Assembly (NCBI RefSeq): GCF_014472395.1
Contig: NZ_JACSZW010000007.1
Span: forward strand, 62,001-126,000
Direction of reading: 5' to 3'
DNA: 64,000 nt
From: Pedobacter sp. N36a
Lineage (GTDB): Bacteria; Bacteroidota; Bacteroidia; Sphingobacteriales; Sphingobacteriaceae
Shown piece after piece: positions 56,031-64,000 of this stretch. A model generated the notes under the pieces. It was not told the origin of the DNA, searched no databases, and worked only from the letters and a program-made list of their open reading frames with translations. The first letter of the stretch is position 1. Each line of letters opens with the position of its first letter. The position numbers and the translations under genes were made by a program.

Positions 56031-57425
56031 TTAATATTTAATTACACCTAAAGTCCCAAAGAAGGAACTATTGGCATCTGATGTTTTGAACCATTGACCG
56101 TATTCCAAAAGATTGGCATCATAACGGTAATTCATCCCGAAGCTTCCGGTGGTCAGGTAGTTGGTTAAGGCTACAATTCCAGGAGCGATCGTATTTCCGT
56201 TCGTATCTCTTCTCACATACGTTAGGGTCATGTTGCGGTTGGCATCGTACGCTGCTTTGTATACAAAATGTGCCACAGTAGCAGTAGTTCCGCTTGTATA
56301 GTTGACGCGTAACACCAGTTCGCCTGCTTTAGGGTAAAAGAATACGACAAAACTATTCAATGTTTTTACGGGGCTCGGTAAGGCTGCCAGGCCGGCTTTA
56401 GCAGTTGCCCAGGTGCTCATAAAAGCAGCAGACATTCCTGCATTATTAGTAGGGTCTACACTTAGTGAGGTAAATTGACGGCCGTTACCGAAGATCGTCG
56501 CCAGATTTATCGGTGCATTCTCTGCCAATGCATAATTGGTGCGATTTCTCAGTTTCGCAAAATCAATTCCATATGATTGCTTAAAATAAGTGATGACACT
56601 TTCTTCTTTCTTACGGATAAATGCTTGCGCCGTGGCATTTGGAATTTCTCGCTGAATGATGAAAGGAGGGTTAGCAGGATCAGGAATGGAGTCGATTTTT
56701 GGCAAGACAATGCTGTTTACTTTGGCGTCATACGCAGATTTTCCTTCCGTCAGCATAATAGAAGTCATCTCTGCATAATCCTCTCCAGGAGCTGCCTGAG
56801 CGTATTGGCTGATATATCCAGCCGCATTTGCATTCGCTAAAGTCGTATTGTTCCAATCTGCAGTATAACCTGCAGGAGTAATTTTCTCAAACTCTTTCGC
56901 ATAGCTGATGGTCTGGTTTAAGATGTGGGTAAACTCATGGTGAATGGTTTTCAATACCGGTTTAATGATATTCCTGTCAGTCTTTACAAAGTTATTGATG
57001 TTGAACAAAGTAACCCTGTTACCACCTTCAGCCTCACCAAGTGTTACCGTACCACCAGAATTGTATTGTAAACTTCCTACTAACAGGTATTGGCGAGGTG
57101 CAAATTGCTTGATAAAACCTAATCCTGCTTCTGCGGTATACACATCAATCCATCCTGCTTTCACAATTTCCATCACTGGCTGTACTTTTTCAGTTCTTGG
57201 CGGCACCAATGTTTTAGATAAATCCAGTTCTGATCCATCCCAACGATATTTTACATCAATATTGAAAGGCTTGGTGAAATTATCTGAAAGCCAGCTATCT
57301 AACGGGCCATTTACCCAGGTATCTCCTCCTAAACCAACAATTTCCCGGTCCAGGGTCTCTGATTTCTTACAAGCGGCCAGGGCTAGCATCATCCCGGCGG
57401 TCAATAATATATTTAATTTTTTCAT
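56031..57425 (-). CDS. Substrate-import-associated zinc metallohydrolase lipoprotein
   Basis: This 464-residue lipoprotein (lipobox LAAC near residue 19) carries HHEFTHILNQ, with HEFTH at residues 163-167, and a downstream EDYAEMTSIML segment likely to give the third zinc ligand. That fits the putative zinc-binding metallopeptidase family linked to SusC/SusD. It is predicted to face outward on the outer membrane or the periplasm and to trim a proteinaceous substrate. Gaps are 18 bp to susD and 24 bp to the DUF4302 gene. The substrate is inference. Confidence 0.9.
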   Translation of the reverse strand: MKKLNILLTAGMMLALAACKKSETLDREIVGLGGDTWVNGPLDSWLSDNFTKPFNIDVKYRWDGSELDLSKTLVPPRTEKVQPVMEIVKAGWIDVYTAEAGLGFIKQFAPRQYLLVGSLQYNSGGTVTLGEAEGGNRVTLFNINNFVKTDRNIIKPVLKTIHHEFTHILNQTISYAKEFEKITPAGYTADWNNTTLANANAAGYISQYAQAAPGEDYAEMTSIMLTEGKSAYDAKVNSIVLPKIDSIPDPANPPFIIQREIPNATAQAFIRKKEESVITYFKQSYGIDFAKLRNRTNYALAENAPINLATIFGNGRQFTSLSVDPTNNAGMSAAFMSTWATAKAGLAALPSPVKTLNSFVVFFYPKAGELVLRVNYTSGTTATVAHFVYKAAYDANRNMTLTYVRRDTNGNTIAPGIVALTNYLTTGSFGMNYRYDANLLEYGQWFKTSDANSSFFGTLGVIKY

Positions 57426-57443
57426 TATAAGCGGGTTAATAGA

Positions 57444-58889
57444 TTAACGTGGATTTAATTCCACACCGGACAAGGTTACTTCTGGAGGCAATTGGCAAAG
57501 TCTTCTTGGATCATTTGCCGGTAGTACCCTAATGGTACCATCCAGGTCAATGTGAGTTACCGGGATATTTAAGCGTTTAATATCCAGCCATCTCATACCT
57601 TCGTGTACAAACTCAGCAGCTTTAAGGTCTAATACTGCTTTTAAATAAGCTTGCTGCGGATCGGTGATGGTCGCAATGTAAAAGTTCTTAATTTTTGCAT
57701 CTGTTAAATCATGCGTTGCAGAAATATAGCCGTTTACCCTCCTACTGATCAGTGTATTCATATCTTCCAGGGCAGCGGTATAATTGGCTTTCATTACATT
57801 GGCTTCAGCTCTGTTCATTAAAACCTCTTCAGTTGTCAATAGAGGCACCATTGCATAATAAGTACCCGTAGTGGCATTGATGGTAGTTCTAACGAAATGC
57901 GCATAGAACTTGTTTACAAAGTAAAAAGTACTGCTGTTGGAGTATTTCCTTAATGCGGAGAAATTGATACCTAATGGAGCAGTCAGGTTATTTAATTTTA
58001 CCTGAGACATAGAATAACGGGTATTGTAATAGTTATTCGCGATTCTTGAAACCGTTTCACCAAGTAATATATTCCCTGGATTAGTCGCTGCAGTGTATTG
58101 AATTCTTGTTTCTGTCTGATCCAAAGCCGCAAAAGCAAACCAAGGTCTAACATTGGATGCGAATTCATTGGAAGGGAAGGTTTCATTGGCTTCAGAAATT
58201 ACTTTATCATAATCTCTTTTGTTCAAATAAAAACGGGATGCAAAGGCATGAGCTGCCTTTCTAGTGAAATGGTAGGCAGGAGCTGTATAATTATCAACGA
58301 TCAATGGAAGACCTTCAGTTAAATCTTTCTCGATCTGCTCATATACATAAGCTACAGTTTTACGCTCATACTTCTTCAATACTACGGTTTCTGGCTCCGT
58401 TACATAAGGAATACCTGGATCATTAGCTGAGGTTGCTGGATCATAAGCTTTTGAATAATAAGTCACCAACATAAAGTGCGCGTAAGCTCTGGCTACCAAT
58501 GCTTCTCCTTTTTGTGCCCTATAGGCTTCTGGATTTGCGGCTTTATTACAAGCGTCTAATGCCTGATTTGCGGCGGCAATAGCAGTATAGCAGGCCCCCC
58601 AGTAATAGTTTGGTGAATCCTGAGCGATATCTTCCGGATCTTTCCAGAAATAACCGCCAATATTGATGTTATTTGCCGCACCAGCAATACTATTATCGAT
58701 CACATTATCAGACATCGACTCGCTCCAAAGGAATAGATTGGCTCTAGGGTAGGCGGTAACCAATAATTCTGAAACTTTCTCTGGCGTATTTAACTTGGTA
58801 CGCTGATCTGGCACTTGCTCCAGGTATTTTTTACATCCGGTGAAAAGGAAGATCACCGCAAGAATAAAGTATATATTATATTTTTTCAT
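57444..58889 (-). CDS. SusD/RagB family nutrient-binding outer membrane lipoprotein
   Basis: This 481-residue lipoprotein (FLFTGC lipobox) has the SusD TPR-like core: YYWGACYTAIAAANQALDACN, GEALVARAYAHFMLVTYYSKAYDP, PEAYRAQ, then AEFVHEGMRWLDIKRLNIPV near the C-terminus. SusD is the lid of the SusC transporter and binds the ligand. Co-location with the metallohydrolase suggests peptides rather than glycans, but there is no direct evidence. It lies 40 bp after susC. Confidence 0.95.
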   Translation of the reverse strand: MKKYNIYFILAVIFLFTGCKKYLEQVPDQRTKLNTPEKVSELLVTAYPRANLFLWSESMSDNVIDNSIAGAANNINIGGYFWKDPEDIAQDSPNYYWGACYTAIAAANQALDACNKAANPEAYRAQKGEALVARAYAHFMLVTYYSKAYDPATSANDPGIPYVTEPETVVLKKYERKTVAYVYEQIEKDLTEGLPLIVDNYTAPAYHFTRKAAHAFASRFYLNKRDYDKVISEANETFPSNEFASNVRPWFAFAALDQTETRIQYTAATNPGNILLGETVSRIANNYYNTRYSMSQVKLNNLTAPLGINFSALRKYSNSSTFYFVNKFYAHFVRTTINATTGTYYAMVPLLTTEEVLMNRAEANVMKANYTAALEDMNTLISRRVNGYISATHDLTDAKIKNFYIATITDPQQAYLKAVLDLKAAEFVHEGMRWLDIKRLNIPVTHIDLDGTIRVLPANDPRRLCQLPPEVTLSGVELNPR

Positions 58890-58929
58890 TGGAATATAAT
58901 TTAAATTTTTAGGTTATGAAATGATCCGG

Positions 58930-61900
58930 TTAAATGCCAACTTTTAGGGAAAGCGTGATCTGTTTCGGAATCGGCATTGCCACCCCTCCAGAACTAAAGA
59001 ACTCAGGATCCTGACCTTTCAATTTCTTATCTGCATAAATCAACCACAGGTTATTTCCTACCAATGATAGCGACAAATTGTTGCCACCAATCGACTTAAT
59101 CCACTTTGCAGGAAGATTGTAGGCCAATGAAACTGTTTTCAAGCGTACAAATGAACCATCAGCAACGCGATCTGAAGAATAGTTATAAGCAGTGTAAGGA
59201 TATTTTCCATTTAAGGTATTTTGTAACAAGTAATCAGCGATCGACGGCACATTTGTGGCATTTTGATCTAGCGGCAGTGTCCATCTGTTTAAGAATTCTT
59301 TTGGCAAGGCATCACCATCAGAATATTTAGTCTGGAATACATTGCTAAGGCGGATTTTATTTCCTGCCTGATAAGAAACAAATACGTTTAAAGTGAAATT
59401 TTTGTAGCTGAAATTGTTCATTAATCCACCGGTAATCGTTGGATCTACAGAACCTTCATATTTCAAGTAGTCACTAATGGCACTTTGCACATAAACACTA
59501 TTGCTTACTTCGCCATTCTCATTTACAAAGGTTGGCACCCCAACTTTGTCTAAAGCCTGGAAATCGATAGAATACAAGCCTCTTACCGCTCCGCCTAGCT
59601 TAGGACCACCTTCAGGAACGATCAGATCGTAGATACGCGGTGTGCTTTTCAGGTTCACAATTTTGTTGGTGTTGTAACCAAATGTAAAGTTGGTTTTCCA
59701 GCTGAAGTCATTTCTTCTCAAGATCGGACCACCAAGAGTGACCTCAAAACCTGAAGAATTCATGTCTGCATAGTTGGCCAGTTTAGTGGTTTGTCCACCA
59801 ATACCAGAGGTTCTGATCGCAGAAATTAAGTCAAATCCTTTACGGTTATAATAATCTACACTCAGGTTTATTTTACTGTCAAATAAGCCGATATCAAAAC
59901 CAATGTTGGCTTCATACTGCTTTTCCCAGGTCAGTTCTGAGTTCTCCAGGTCGTCGATAACGATCCTTGGTTCTACTTCAGAAAGCACTGGACGACGTGC
60001 AGAGCTGTTTTGGAATACTACAGATGAATTCGTGGCACTTCCCATACTTGCAGTTAGTCCGTAGCCCCCTCTAAGCTTCAAATAAGAGATCTGACTTACA
60101 TTTTTCATGAAGTCTTCCTGATCCACATTCCATGCCGCACTGGTGGTCCAGGTTGGCAGCCATCTTGCTACTGCAGATTCTCCCAATCTGTTAGAACCGT
60201 CATAACGACCAGTTGCACTGATCACATATTTACCATTGTAAGAATATGTTCCGTTCAAGAAGAAGGAAGCATACCTATCATACAACTCATTCATACCGTA
60301 GTAGTTAAAGTTGCCTTCCAGGGTTTGTTTAATGATGCGGTAATCAATAAATGGTACACCGCCTTTATCATATTGGTAACCGTAACCATTACTAAAGCTG
60401 TTTTTACGGTCTGTAAATTTGATCTCTTGTCCGGCTAATGCAGTAAACAAGTGTTTGTGGTTGAATTCTTTTTTCCAATCCAACTGATTTCTAACGTAGA
60501 AATTTAGCAGATTGTCATCATTTCTGTTGTAAAAACCACCCTGTGGCAATACGATTTGCTTATCAATATCTTCCGGGTGACTAGGGTCTTTATACAAAAA
60601 GTCGTTTTTATTTCTGATCGTATTTGTTGGCGCATAGCGATACGCATTGGCCATGTTTGAATATTCTGTTACCCGGTGTTCTCTGGTTGTTTTCACATAA
60701 CGCAGCGCTCCCAAAGACTTAAAATTCAGATTTTCTGTGATTTTAATACCCAGTTCAGCCTGTAATTTCATGTCTAACATGTCCAGTTTAATCTTGTTAT
60801 TTTCCTGCTCCTGAATGATGTTAAAGGGTGCATAGTTTTTTGGAAAAAAGTCTAATTCCCCATTTTCATCATAAGCAGTTAAGGCTCTACTCGTATTTAA
60901 AGCGTAACTGAAAGGGTTGATGTCAAATGAACGGGTATATTTTCCTTCTACTACGTTACTCGTACGGCCCAATGTTCCTGGTGCATCCTGCTGTCTCAAT
61001 GAACCTGTAGCGATTACGCCAAGGGAAACACGGTCTGAAAGTTTGTAGTCGTTACGTACATTCATCGTGTAACGCTTCACTTTATCAGCAATAGACCAGC
61101 CATTGTCATTATAAAAGCCGGTTGAGAAATAACTTCTTGCTTTTTCTGTACCCGAAGAAATACTTACCGTATGTTCCTGAACTAATGAGTTTTTGAACAA
61201 AAGATCAAACCAATCGGTGTTGGTATTGACAAATCTGCCGAGGTAAGCAGCACGATCTTCTGCAGTATTGTTTAAGCCAAACTGCCCAGATGTTTTATCA
61301 TATCCTTTGATCATCTTCCACATCTTCGTATACACCCCACCGTCTGCATTATTGGCGATGCTGATGCCTAAACCGCCTTTACGGGCAATTTCAGAGTATA
61401 CAGACATCTGATCTGCAGAATTCATAATGTTGTAAGAATCGTAAGTAGGCTTTAAGAAGGTAGAAAAGTTTCCAGTATAAGAAACCACTGTTTTCCCGAT
61501 ACGTCCTTTTTTAGTAGTGATTACGACTACACCATTCATCGCTCTTGCACCGTATAAAGCGGTTGCAGAAGCATCTTTCAGGATGTTAAAACTTTCAATG
61601 TCATCTGCGTTAATTCCTGCAAGAGAAGAACCAATCAGCGTAGAGGCATCACCGCTTGACAACTGGTCGTTGGAGATGTTGACTACATCTTCTAATACCA
61701 CTCCATCTACTACAAATAGTGGTTTATTCTCTCCAGATATCGATGTTGCACCACGAACACGGATTTTTGGTGCTGAACCAAATGTTCCCGAAACGTTTTG
61801 AACGGATACACCGGCCACTTTGCCTTCCAGCATTCTCGTCACATCAATTACCCCGTCTTGTTTCACATCTGTTCCACTGATGCTAGTAGCCGAACCTGTA

Positions 61901-62550
61901 AATAATTTCTTATTGATGGTCTGGTATCCAGTGACCACGACCTCATTTAATTTGTTCTGATCTTCTTCCAGAATGATATTAAACTGAGTTTTTGCAGCGG
62001 TTACCTGTGCTTCGATCGATTTATAACCGATATAAGAGAAAACTAAGGTAGCTCCTTCAGGAACGCTGATGCTAAATTCACCGTTTCCATTTGTAGAAAC
62101 CCCATTTTTAGTCCCTTTTTCTTGAACGTTAATCCCTGCAACTGCGTCAGCAGCGCCAGAACTTAATTTAAGTTTTACACTTCCTTTTGCCGTAATATTT
62201 TTTTTCTTAGTGTTGTTGATTACCGGTCTGATCAGTTTACTCAGGATCACTTTTTTTCCAGTGATCACATAAGCGATACCGCTAGGTTCTAATTGTTTTA
62301 AAACCTGGTCAATGGACTTAGATTCAGTATTCACCTCCACACTGGTATTCTTGTTTACTTCTGAGGCATCATAAACAAAGTTGACTTTGTACTGCTTTTC
62401 CAGTCTTTTGAGCAAAAATTCCAATGTTTCCATCTTCATCTGCATCTCTCTAAAGGCAAAACCAGCTGAGGAATTGAGTAAAATCAACATGGCTAACAGC
62501 CAGGTGATTCCATTCCGTCCCCCTCTTCTTTTGTAGAAGTTTTTAATCAT
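58930..62550 (-). CDS. SusC/RagA TonB-linked outer membrane receptor with STN domain
   Basis: This 1206-residue protein has a signal segment. An STN domain covers about residues 45-100 (LLKRLEKQYKVNFVYDASEV), a carboxypeptidase-like domain about 125-205, and the plug starts at about 210 (NEVVVTGYQTINKKLFTGSATSISG, VDGVVLEDV). A 22-strand barrel ends in ...LSLKVGI. The STN domain means it signals through the FecR protein encoded 33 bp upstream, so uptake and regulation are coupled. It is powered by TonB at the outer membrane. Confidence 0.97.
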   Translation of the reverse strand: MIKNFYKRRGGRNGITWLLAMLILLNSSAGFAFREMQMKMETLEFLLKRLEKQYKVNFVYDASEVNKNTSVEVNTESKSIDQVLKQLEPSGIAYVITGKKVILSKLIRPVINNTKKKNITAKGSVKLKLSSGAADAVAGINVQEKGTKNGVSTNGNGEFSISVPEGATLVFSYIGYKSIEAQVTAAKTQFNIILEEDQNKLNEVVVTGYQTINKKLFTGSATSISGTDVKQDGVIDVTRMLEGKVAGVSVQNVSGTFGSAPKIRVRGATSISGENKPLFVVDGVVLEDVVNISNDQLSSGDASTLIGSSLAGINADDIESFNILKDASATALYGARAMNGVVVITTKKGRIGKTVVSYTGNFSTFLKPTYDSYNIMNSADQMSVYSEIARKGGLGISIANNADGGVYTKMWKMIKGYDKTSGQFGLNNTAEDRAAYLGRFVNTNTDWFDLLFKNSLVQEHTVSISSGTEKARSYFSTGFYNDNGWSIADKVKRYTMNVRNDYKLSDRVSLGVIATGSLRQQDAPGTLGRTSNVVEGKYTRSFDINPFSYALNTSRALTAYDENGELDFFPKNYAPFNIIQEQENNKIKLDMLDMKLQAELGIKITENLNFKSLGALRYVKTTREHRVTEYSNMANAYRYAPTNTIRNKNDFLYKDPSHPEDIDKQIVLPQGGFYNRNDDNLLNFYVRNQLDWKKEFNHKHLFTALAGQEIKFTDRKNSFSNGYGYQYDKGGVPFIDYRIIKQTLEGNFNYYGMNELYDRYASFFLNGTYSYNGKYVISATGRYDGSNRLGESAVARWLPTWTTSAAWNVDQEDFMKNVSQISYLKLRGGYGLTASMGSATNSSVVFQNSSARRPVLSEVEPRIVIDDLENSELTWEKQYEANIGFDIGLFDSKINLSVDYYNRKGFDLISAIRTSGIGGQTTKLANYADMNSSGFEVTLGGPILRRNDFSWKTNFTFGYNTNKIVNLKSTPRIYDLIVPEGGPKLGGAVRGLYSIDFQALDKVGVPTFVNENGEVSNSVYVQSAISDYLKYEGSVDPTITGGLMNNFSYKNFTLNVFVSYQAGNKIRLSNVFQTKYSDGDALPKEFLNRWTLPLDQNATNVPSIADYLLQNTLNGKYPYTAYNYSSDRVADGSFVRLKTVSLAYNLPAKWIKSIGGNNLSLSLVGNNLWLIYADKKLKGQDPEFFSSGGVAMPIPKQITLSLKVGI

Positions 62551-62583
62551 AATTGAAAGTTTAGGTTGGTAAATTTTAGTTTG

Positions 62584-63561
62584 TTATTGTTTTATTATTA
62601 TTTGATTATCGTGGTGGTCAATCGTGATTTTATAGGTCATTCTCAAGACATCAAGTACATCCTTTAAGGGGTCATTTTTAAAGTTTGCATTCAACTTCTT
62701 GATGTTGGAAATGTTTCCTTGAATGGTGATTTTAACACCGTATTGCTGTTCTATTAAGGCACATACTTCGGGTAAAGTAGCGTCTACAAAGTTGAGTTCT
62801 TTGTAAAGCCAGTTGGAATTGGTTTGTGTGTTCAGACCCAGGTATTTTTGAGTTTTACCAGTTTTCTGATCATATCGGATGGCCATTCCTTTTTCCAGAA
62901 TATGGCCAGGATCACGGTCTGTGCTTTCGAACATGACTTTCCCTGATTTAACTTCCAGGGCAATGGTACTGTCGATATTTTGAATGTTGAAGGTCGTTCC
63001 CAGTACCTGAACGGCTGATTTATTGATCAGCACGGTAAAAGGATGCGCCGGATCTTTGGCGATATCAAAGAAAGCTTCTCCTTTTAAAAGGAAGAACTTA
63101 CGCTGCGATTTACTGAAAGTAGTCGCATATTTAATTTGTGTGTGTTTGTTTAGGAAAACTTTAGAACCATCTACCAGCAGAATGGAATCCTGTTGATCAT
63201 TAGTGCTTCTAAAAATAAAAGCCTCGGATTTAAGCTCTCTGTAGCCCCATAAGCCTGCCATCCCAAATACCAGTACCGCCGCAGCAGCTCTCCACCATAA
63301 TTTATAGGTTTTTGCAGGGGAATTATATTGGATTTTTTCTTCTAATCGTGCAGTAAAGGCGGCTACCGCCTGATCCAGATCTCTGCCTGTATAGCGTTCT
63401 TCTACATTTGCAGATTGCTCCCAAATGCGCTTAATACTGGTATATTCTGCTTCATTAGCTACATCTAGGCCTCTCCAGGCTGCCAACTGCGCTTGTAAAG
63501 CAGCATCCGCCGGATGGTTTAATGCATTTATAATCAGAGAATAGTGATCTTGGTGTTCCAT
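62584..63561 (-). CDS. FecR family anti-sigma factor
   Basis: This 325-residue protein has an N-terminal cytoplasmic region (PADAALQAQLAAWRGLDVAN), one membrane helix near residues 88-105 (WWRAAAAVLVFGMAGLWGY), the FecR domain (LVDGSKVFLNKHTQIKYAT, GEAFFDIAKDPAHPFTVLIN, VLGTTFNIQNI) and a C-terminal DUF4974 part (LPEVCALIEQQYGVKITI). It should relay the SusC signal to an ECF sigma factor. The sigma gene is not adjacent inside this window. Confidence 0.95.
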   Translation of the reverse strand: MEHQDHYSLIINALNHPADAALQAQLAAWRGLDVANEAEYTSIKRIWEQSANVEERYTGRDLDQAVAAFTARLEEKIQYNSPAKTYKLWWRAAAAVLVFGMAGLWGYRELKSEAFIFRSTNDQQDSILLVDGSKVFLNKHTQIKYATTFSKSQRKFFLLKGEAFFDIAKDPAHPFTVLINKSAVQVLGTTFNIQNIDSTIALEVKSGKVMFESTDRDPGHILEKGMAIRYDQKTGKTQKYLGLNTQTNSNWLYKELNFVDATLPEVCALIEQQYGVKITIQGNISNIKKLNANFKNDPLKDVLDVLRMTYKITIDHHDNQIIIKQ

Positions 63562-63630
63562 ACCCTTTTTTAGAGATAGACACGCCCAAAATCAAATACC
63601 CTTGCTCGGTTTGATTATTTTTTCAATAAT

Positions 63631-63918
63631 TTACTTGACAAAGAAAAAACAGAGCACCAAACCTGCAGACATTATTGCGGATAAGGCGAATCTGTAGGTC
63701 AGCGGTTTTTCTCTTTTAAGGAGGTTATACCCAATAAAACCAAGAATAAAAACCTGGAATAACATCAATGGAATGGTCACCAGCTCTGCCACAGCACCTA
63801 TCACAACTGAGTTTATGCCAGCGAAAACGCCGGTAAACATCAAAACGAAATATACAGAAGACAGAATTGCGGCTATAAAAATCTTTTTATCAGCAGTCAT
63901 TTGAGCAGTTGTGGTCAT
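63631..63918 (-). CDS. Small polytopic membrane protein
   Basis: This 95-residue protein has three hydrophobic helices (FIAAILSSVYFVLMFTGVF, LMLFQVFILGFIGYNLL, ALSAIMSAGLVLCFFFV). I do not recognise the family. It lies 69 bp upstream of fecR on the same strand, where an ECF sigma gene would be expected, so it may be unrelated to the uptake operon. The reading frame is complete. Confidence 0.65.
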   Translation of the reverse strand: MTTTAQMTADKKIFIAAILSSVYFVLMFTGVFAGINSVVIGAVAELVTIPLMLFQVFILGFIGYNLLKREKPLTYRFALSAIMSAGLVLCFFFVK

Positions 63919-64000
63919 AAAAGCACAACACCATAGCCATTAGAAAGTTTAAACTATTTTTCTAATAAGCACCAGCTGAGGTAGCTCAATAAGAGGAGTA

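Noticed and set aside
1..64000. tRNA, rRNA, insertion sequences, prophage or defence islands
   Set aside because: No cloverleaf, rRNA-like stretch, transposase, integrase or known defence gene was recognised.

Overview
The window looks like a chromosomal segment of a Bacteroidota bacterium of the Sphingobacteriaceae, most likely Pedobacter or a close relative. The evidence is a SusC/SusD pair with a FecR anti-sigma factor, -7 promoter elements of the TAnnTTTG type instead of strong Shine-Dalgarno sites, many signal-peptide lipoproteins, a long-tailed ribosomal protein S16, and DUF4397, DUF4302 and HmuY families. No tRNA, rRNA, CRISPR array, insertion sequence or phage module was seen.

Layout. 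(1) 1-14544, minus strand: the 5' part of one giant secreted repeat protein, at least 4,848 codons long and open to the window edge. It holds about 8.6 modules of 497-586 residues, each a parallel beta-helix followed by an Ig-like domain. (2) 15010-22227, minus: M3 oligopeptidase, a sigma factor with an unusual membrane-plus-barrel partner, a DUF4397 lipoprotein and htpG. (3) 22382-27058, plus: two polytopic membrane proteins, an HmuY-like protein, an M16 peptidase and peptide deformylase. (4) 27055-29105, minus: a small secreted protein, a NifU-type Fe-S protein and Mrp. (5) 29222-32678, plus: an AsmA-like/GT51 fusion, hpt and psd. (6) 32679-33669: about 1 kb with no recognisable gene. (7) 33670-37369, minus: rpsP-rimM-trmD and rplS, with two paralogous small DNA-binding-like genes and a broken gene between trmD and rplS. 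(8) 37683-42217: ybjQ, pfkA, a split DsbD system and birA. (9) 42259-46605, plus: rsfS, ftsH, a LUD protein and a KAS III-like enzyme. (10) 46630-50898, minus: TPR protein, zinc-ribbon coiled coil, Nif3-like protein, TM2 and DUF2752 proteins. (11) 51008-54574, plus: mfd and a DUF3820 protein. (12) 54684-63918, minus: a FecR-SusC-SusD-zinc metallohydrolase-DUF4302 uptake operon preceded by a small membrane protein.

How the genes fit together. Most of the window is housekeeping: translation (rpsP, rimM, trmD, rplS, def, rsfS), proteostasis (htpG, ftsH, M3 and M16 peptidases), envelope building (GT51, psd) and redox or Fe-S work (split DsbD, NifU, Mrp). The accessory parts are the giant beta-helix protein, the SusCD-metallohydrolase operon, the sigma/barrel pair and the HTH pair in the ribosomal operon. 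The giant gene is the most unusual object here. Several genes have a TAnnTTTG element whose last base is only 4-7 nt before the start codon, which predicts leaderless mRNAs.
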